Shown here piece by piece: positions 60,400 through 64,000 of a stretch of 64,000 nt of DNA. How positions within the stretch are numbered: the first letter of the stretch is position 1; the number at the start of each line of letters is the position of its first letter. Both the position numbers and the translations under genes were made by a program. Source of the DNA: Lachnospiraceae bacterium (GTDB lineage: Bacteria > Bacillota > Clostridia > Lachnospirales > Lachnospiraceae); assembly GCA_024403355.1 (NCBI GenBank), contig JAKSRW010000011.1:16882-80881 (forward strand). Direction: 5' to 3'. The notes under the pieces are model-generated. The model was not told the origin of the DNA. It made no database searches and saw only the letters and a program-made list of their open reading frames with translations.

Positions 60400-61230
60400 T
60401 TACTTTAAAAGATTACCGATTGCATCCGCAAGAGACTTTGCACTTGCACCGTCAGCTGCCGTAGATGCTGTTTTTCTGCTACCACCTGTTGCCGCGCCCA
60501 TCTTCGGAACTGAGCTTCCGGTCTTCTTTGCACCGGATGTCGATGCTGAAGTATTCTTTTTTGCACCGGATTTAATGCCTGCAGGTGTTCCGTTTGTCTT
60601 CTTTGCAGTCACACCGCCTGATGCCTTAGGTGTCTTTGTTGTTGACGCTGCAGGCTTCTTTGCGGAATTTCCGGCTGCAACCTTAACTGTTGTATTTGTA
60701 ACTGTTTTTTCCACCGACTTCTTACCACCGAGGAATGAGCTTGCAAGACCTGCGATATCGGTCTTTCCGAGCAGATTACCCATAAAGCCGCCGACATTCG
60801 AGCCTGATGTTGAATTATTGTTTGAGCTCTGAGCCTGCTTTCCGAGAAGACTCATAAGAAGAGGCGCCGCAGCCGATAAAATATTACCTGAATTTGATGA
60901 TGAAGCTGATGAAGCACTCTGTGAATTGTTTCCGAGAAGGTGTCCTACAATCTTTGCACCGTCTGTAAGGTCAACCTTGCTTAAGAAAGATGAAATACTT
61001 GATGTATCACTTGCAGCATGCTGATTAAGCGCCGAAGCAAAGCCCTCTGCAGTATCAGCGTCAGTAGACTGCTTATTTGCACCGCTTAAAAGCTGGGGAA
61101 GTGATGAGCTGAGTACGTTCATAACATCTGTCTTTGATGAACCTGTCTTCTCTGCCACTCCGTTTACGCTTTCTGAACTTAACAGGGTTCCCATAATTGA
61201 TGAAATATCCATAATATTCTCGTTATTCAA
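60400..61230 (-). CDS. DUF937-like protein with Lys/Ala/Ser-rich tail
   Basis: 276 residues; TTG start 6 bases after AGAAAGG. Residues 1 to about 170 match the DUF937 pattern (SIMGTLLSSESVNGVAEKTG, GAKIVGHLLGNNSQ, AAPLLMSLLGK, GGFMGNLLGK). From about 180 to 260 comes a basic, low-complexity tail of KKPAAST, KKTNGTPAG and KKNTSAST units resembling histone H1 tails, then a short helix DAIGNLLK. No membrane segment. Function unknown; the tail may bind nucleic acid or membrane. Its promoter TTTACA-18-TATAAT is at 61277-61306. Confidence 0.8.
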   Translation of the reverse strand: MNNENIMDISSIMGTLLSSESVNGVAEKTGSSKTDVMNVLSSSLPQLLSGANKQSTDADTAEGFASALNQHAASDTSSISSFLSKVDLTDGAKIVGHLLGNNSQSASSASSSNSGNILSAAAPLLMSLLGKQAQSSNNNSTSGSNVGGFMGNLLGKTDIAGLASSFLGGKKSVEKTVTNTTVKVAAGNSAKKPAASTTKTPKASGGVTAKKTNGTPAGIKSGAKKNTSASTSGAKKTGSSVPKMGAATGGSRKTASTAADGASAKSLADAIGNLLK

Positions 61231-61276
61231 CGAAATCCTTTCTAAAGAATAAATGCCTGATTAATATCTGATAATA

Positions 61277-61306
61277 ATTATAACCACAAAATATAAAAAA
61301 TGTAAA
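61277..61306 (-). promoter_or_regulatory. Promoter of DUF937-type gene
   Basis: Minus strand: -35 TTTACA, 18-base spacer, -10 TATAAT, about 47 bases before the TTG start. Confidence 0.65.
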
Positions 61307-61324
61307 TAAAAAAACAACAATATA

Positions 61325-61352
61325 TTGAAAAATATATTTTATTCATTATAAT
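61325..61352 (+). promoter_or_regulatory. Promoter of the zinc-site membrane protein gene
   Basis: -35 TTGAAA, 16-base spacer, -10 TATAAT; a second TATAAT occurs at 61364-61369. About 90 bases before the start. Confidence 0.6.
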
Positions 61353-61443
61353 GATAGCTAGGGTATAATCAAGCTCTGATTTCAATGATTCTGTATGCGC
61401 GCAGATATCATTCAAAATTCAAATTATGCGCAGGAGGGCTAAA

Positions 61444-62223
61444 ATGGCAGAAAAGAAAGAACGTACTATTATTTCCGCCGACAGCGGTGCTGCAAAAAAA
61501 GAAACTGCGGCTAAGCCGGCAGCGGCAAAAAAGGAAGCCAAAACTACTACAGAGACAGGAAAAACCGTAAAGCAGGCTAAGGAAAGCTCAGGCAGTGCTA
61601 CAGGTAACAGAGTAGGTGCGGTTATTTTATGGTTACTCGCAATTGCATGTGAAGTATTCGGTATTCTGATGCTTTTCGGAAAGGTAAACATTACCTTCGT
61701 TTCAACACTCGTTGCTATCATCGGTGTACTTGTAATTGACCTGATTTTCGTTATCATCGGTTCTCTTCTCTGGAAGAAATCAAACCTTATAGACCCGGCT
61801 TCCGAAAAGAATAAATTAAAATTCTTCCTTTGGAACAATATGGGTGTTATCGTTTGTATCGTAGCATTCTTCCCTTATCTGATTCTTCTTCTTTCAAATA
61901 AGAATCTTGATAAGAAGACCAAGACAATCGCTTCGGTTGTTGCAGTTATCGCAATTCTTATCGGTTCACTCTTCAGCTTCGACTGGAACCCCGTTTCAGC
62001 TGAGCAGAAGGCTGCTGCTGAATCAGTTATCACTGATGATGTTTACTGGACAATGTTCGGTAAGTGCTACCACACAAATGAGGACTGCGGCTCACTTAAC
62101 AACAGCGATACTCTTTACAAGGGTACAGTTACCAAAGCTATTGAAGAGAATCGTACACGTCTTTGCAGCTTCTGTGCAAGAAATGATGCAAAACTTGCAG
62201 AACTCGCTACTGATGCCGATTAA
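61444..62223 (+). CDS. Four-helix membrane protein with Ada-like Cys site
   Basis: 259 residues from ATG 61444 (CAGGAGGG upstream). Lys/Ala/Thr-rich cytoplasmic N-terminus (about 1-55), then about four helices (58-80, 88-110, 132-152, 162-180) and a C-terminal outside or inside domain (195-255) with CYHTNEDCGSL and LCSFCA, a likely metal or disulfide site similar to the Ada-type H-x4-C-xxL ... C-x2-C pattern. Family not recognised. Own promoter and terminator. Confidence 0.8.
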   Translation: MAEKKERTIISADSGAAKKETAAKPAAAKKEAKTTTETGKTVKQAKESSGSATGNRVGAVILWLLAIACEVFGILMLFGKVNITFVSTLVAIIGVLVIDLIFVIIGSLLWKKSNLIDPASEKNKLKFFLWNNMGVIVCIVAFFPYLILLLSNKNLDKKTKTIASVVAVIAILIGSLFSFDWNPVSAEQKAAAESVITDDVYWTMFGKCYHTNEDCGSLNNSDTLYKGTVTKAIEENRTRLCSFCARNDAKLAELATDAD

Positions 62224-62261
62224 TGTAATTTTCATTAATAAATAACTATTAATAAATGATT

Positions 62262-62306
62262 AACCCGTTCTATCGTAAAATGCGACAGAACGGGTTATTT
62301 ATTTTT
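62262..62306 (+). terminator. Terminator after the zinc-site membrane protein
   Basis: Stem AACCCGTTCT/AGAACGGGTT with inner TCG/CGA pairing and then TATTTATTTTT. Confidence 0.82.
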
Positions 62307-62332
62307 AGTATTTATTTGTCATTTATTAATTA

Positions 62333-62474
62333 TATATAAAATAGAAAGATAACCCACTGCCTTTAGGCGGTGGGTGAAGCTTTCGCGAGGTGCGGGGTTC
62401 AAGCCCCGTACCTCGTAAGCTGCGGTAGCAGCGATTTTATAACGAGTGACAAGCGAAGCGGTCACGAGTTTGAC
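62333..62474 (-). repeat. 142-bp hairpin repeat, copy 3 (inverted), overlaps folC end
   Basis: Reverse-complement copy, base-identical to copies at 9165 and 15595. It overlaps the last 38 bases of folC, supplying its last 11 codons and TAA stop, and the rest forms the 3' end of the folC mRNA, whose final hairpin plus T-rich tail could act as terminator. Confidence 0.95.
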
Positions 62475-63735
62475 TTAATATCGTATTCCGCACTTCACTC
62501 ATCATATAGAGGGAGCCTGTTACTATAATCGCATCATAGGGCTTTTCTGGGCCTTCTTTGGTATCAGAATTATTATTCTCATCAAATACTTCAAAAGCTC
62601 TTTTTACGGCCTCAGAGGGCTTTACAATGGCCTCTGCCTTTACAGCAAGAGATTCCCACAGTGCACATGACTCCTTACAGTCTAGTCTTCTGCTGTTGGC
62701 AGGCTCAGTGGTAATAACATATCCTGCATACTGCTTTAGTTTTTCAAACATGGCAGTATAGTCCTTATCAGCCATCACACCTATTACAAAGACCGCATTT
62801 TGTATCTTTTCCTTTGACAGATTTTCGCAAAGTGCATCGATACACTGCATATTATGACCGCCATCAATTATTACGGTCGGCTCCTCCGTAAGCTTTTCAA
62901 AACGTGCCGGCCAGACTACTTTTTCAAGTCCTAAGCTGATGGCTCTGTCATCTATTTCATAGCCTTTTAGCCTAAGCATCTCTACCGCTCTGAGAACCAG
63001 ACCTGCATTACGCTTCTGATATTCTCCCGCCAGGCCCAGCTTGTAATCATCGGTTATCTCTCCGGCTATCCAGAGTCTGCAGCCCGTTTCCAGGCACTTA
63101 TCAATTATAACATCGAGAGCTTCCCTCTCGGAAGGATATGCTACAACCGAGCTTCCGGGCTTAATAATTCCGCTCTTCTGAATGGCGATGGACTTTAACG
63201 AATCTCCCAAAAACTTTATATGATCTATACCGATATTTGTAATTATTGCAAGCTCAGGCGCAGGAATACAGTTGGTTGCATCCGATAGTCCGCCAAGACC
63301 GCACTCAATAATTGCCAAATCACATTCATTACGACAAAAATAGTCTATTGCCGCCGCAAATGAAAGCTCGAATTCAGTAGGTCTGTCGGACATAGGCTCT
63401 AAACTCTCACTGCCATCTACGAATGATCTGATTATATCTGCCTCTGCAGCGTATTCCTCCTCTGTGGCATCTATACCGTCAATGCAAAGATACTCTGTAG
63501 GCTTTGCCAGAAACGGCGAATTAAATATAGCTGTTTTATAGCCTGCATTAGTCAGAACAGACTGAAGCATACGTGAAACCGAGCCTTTTCCGTTGGTTCC
63601 TGCAATATGTATCAATTTTAATTTCTTTTCAGGATTGCCAAGTCTTGCAAGCAGCTCGACAATGCGCTCAAGTCCGTAATTTATCCCGGGACCGCAATCC
63701 TTTTCCATATATTTTACAGCTTCCGCGTAGTTCAT
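62437..63735 (-). CDS. folC: Folylpolyglutamate/dihydrofolate synthase
   Basis: Adds glutamate to dihydropteroate or folates with ATP. 432 residues: P-loop HIAGTNGKGSVSRML near 44, CGLGGLSDATN near 142, GIDHIKFLGDSL near 168, and ligase C-terminal domain with DGGHNMQCIDAL near 293. Usual length about 420-430. The last 11 residues (QTRDRFACHSL) come from the inserted 142-bp repeat and so are not ancestral; the natural C-terminus is lost or replaced after SEVRNTILS. ATG has GGAG 7 bases upstream. The gene is downstream of rpsO. Confidence 0.95.
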   Translation of the reverse strand: MNYAEAVKYMEKDCGPGINYGLERIVELLARLGNPEKKLKLIHIAGTNGKGSVSRMLQSVLTNAGYKTAIFNSPFLAKPTEYLCIDGIDATEEEYAAEADIIRSFVDGSESLEPMSDRPTEFELSFAAAIDYFCRNECDLAIIECGLGGLSDATNCIPAPELAIITNIGIDHIKFLGDSLKSIAIQKSGIIKPGSSVVAYPSEREALDVIIDKCLETGCRLWIAGEITDDYKLGLAGEYQKRNAGLVLRAVEMLRLKGYEIDDRAISLGLEKVVWPARFEKLTEEPTVIIDGGHNMQCIDALCENLSKEKIQNAVFVIGVMADKDYTAMFEKLKQYAGYVITTEPANSRRLDCKESCALWESLAVKAEAIVKPSEAVKRAFEVFDENNNSDTKEGPEKPYDAIIVTGSLYMMSEVRNTILSQTRDRFACHSL

Positions 63736-63803
63736 TATGCTTCTCCATTCTATTCAGACGCAGATTTTTTATCCGCAGACTTATTTGTTGCTTTTTACGC
63801 AAA

Positions 63804-63830
63804 CAGGGCCGACGCAATGCGCCAGCCCTG
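63804..63830 (-). terminator. Hairpin after rpsO
   Basis: Minus strand stem CAGGGCTGGCGC/GCGTCGGCCCTG with loop ATT, followed by TTTGCG; the T run is short, so it may be partial. Confidence 0.6.
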
Positions 63831-63850
63831 ACATTGAAAATTTGCAAAAA

Positions 63851-64000
63851 TTACTTTCTGAGACCAAGCTTCTCGATAAGTGCACGATACTCGTTGATAT
63901 CTGTCTTCTTGAGGTACTCAAGTAAACCACGTCTCTGACCAACCATCATAAGAAGACCACGTCTTGAGTGATGATCCTTCTTGTGAACCTTTAAGTGCTC
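63851..64000 (-). CDS. rpsO: Ribosomal protein S15, 3' part
   Basis: Only the last 49 codons and stop are inside the window. Reads [20 protein letters not shown] then [13 protein letters not shown] and ends EKLGLRK, the C-terminal half of bacterial S15 (16S rRNA-binding, RRG motifs). The 5' end lies beyond the right edge. Confidence 0.97.
   Translation of the reverse strand, partial: EHLKVHKKDHHSRRGLLMMVGQRRGLLEYLKKTDINEYRALIEKLGLRK

Overview
The window is a chromosomal segment of a low-GC Gram-positive bacterium, most likely a Lachnospiraceae-type gut or rumen anaerobe (Butyrivibrio/Roseburia/Agathobacter-like). This rests on Firmicute-style Shine-Dalgarno and TTGACA/TATAAT signals, lipobox and LPxTG surface proteins, a ferredoxin-linked 2-oxoacid oxidoreductase typical of anaerobes, and many glycoside hydrolases. 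The placement is an inference. I saw no prophage, no complete insertion sequence and no CRISPR array. Most genes lie on the minus strand.

Layout. 1-3.1 kb: end of an unrecognised gene, then a CotH-type lipoprotein and a hairpin-rich repeat. 3.4-7.0 kb: 2-oxoacid:ferredoxin oxidoreductase operon led by a ParA/MinD-like ATPase gene. 7.0-9.1 kb: rhomboid protease and a HAD phosphatase-biotin ligase fusion. 9.4-14.4 kb: xylan/arabinan set (GH3, SGNH esterase, GH43). 14.6-15.3 kb: LPxTG surface protein. 15.8-29.1 kb: nine-gene cluster with two complete sugar ABC permease pairs, two solute-binding proteins (one chimeric), and NHL/TPR, YIP1 and DUF5696 proteins, with a divergent AraC-type regulator (29.6-30.5 kb). 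30.6-32 kb: GH5 lipoprotein. 32-37.7 kb: small membrane protein, ilvE, a membrane protein, rluF and ligA. 37.7-46.4 kb: hybrid histidine kinase, metA, Hpt protein, GH95, a lipoprotein with a toxin-like C-terminus and a possible immunity gene. 46.6 kb: tRNA-Ser(CGA). 46.8-55.8 kb: holA, psd, pssA, then comEC, a GerMN lipoprotein, a two-component system and comEA. 55.9-60.1 kb: proA convergent with a GH26-like / Hpt / HD-GYP operon. 60.4-64 kb: DUF937 protein, a membrane protein, folC and the end of rpsO.

How the genes work together. The region serves plant-polysaccharide use: secreted GH5, likely cytoplasmic GH3, GH43, GH95 and GH26-like enzymes, and sugar importers that carry no ATPase gene and so probably borrow a shared one. 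Signalling is dense: a hybrid kinase, two free-standing Hpt proteins each beside a glycosidase, a REC-HD-GYP protein and an OmpR-type pair placed between comEA and comEC.

The most notable observations are: a 142-bp hairpin repeat present in three base-identical copies, one of which supplies the last codons and stop of folC; the dual-transporter cluster; the possible toxin-immunity lipoprotein locus; and the two glycosidase-Hpt-signalling loci. All family names come from reading motifs by eye; no database search was run.
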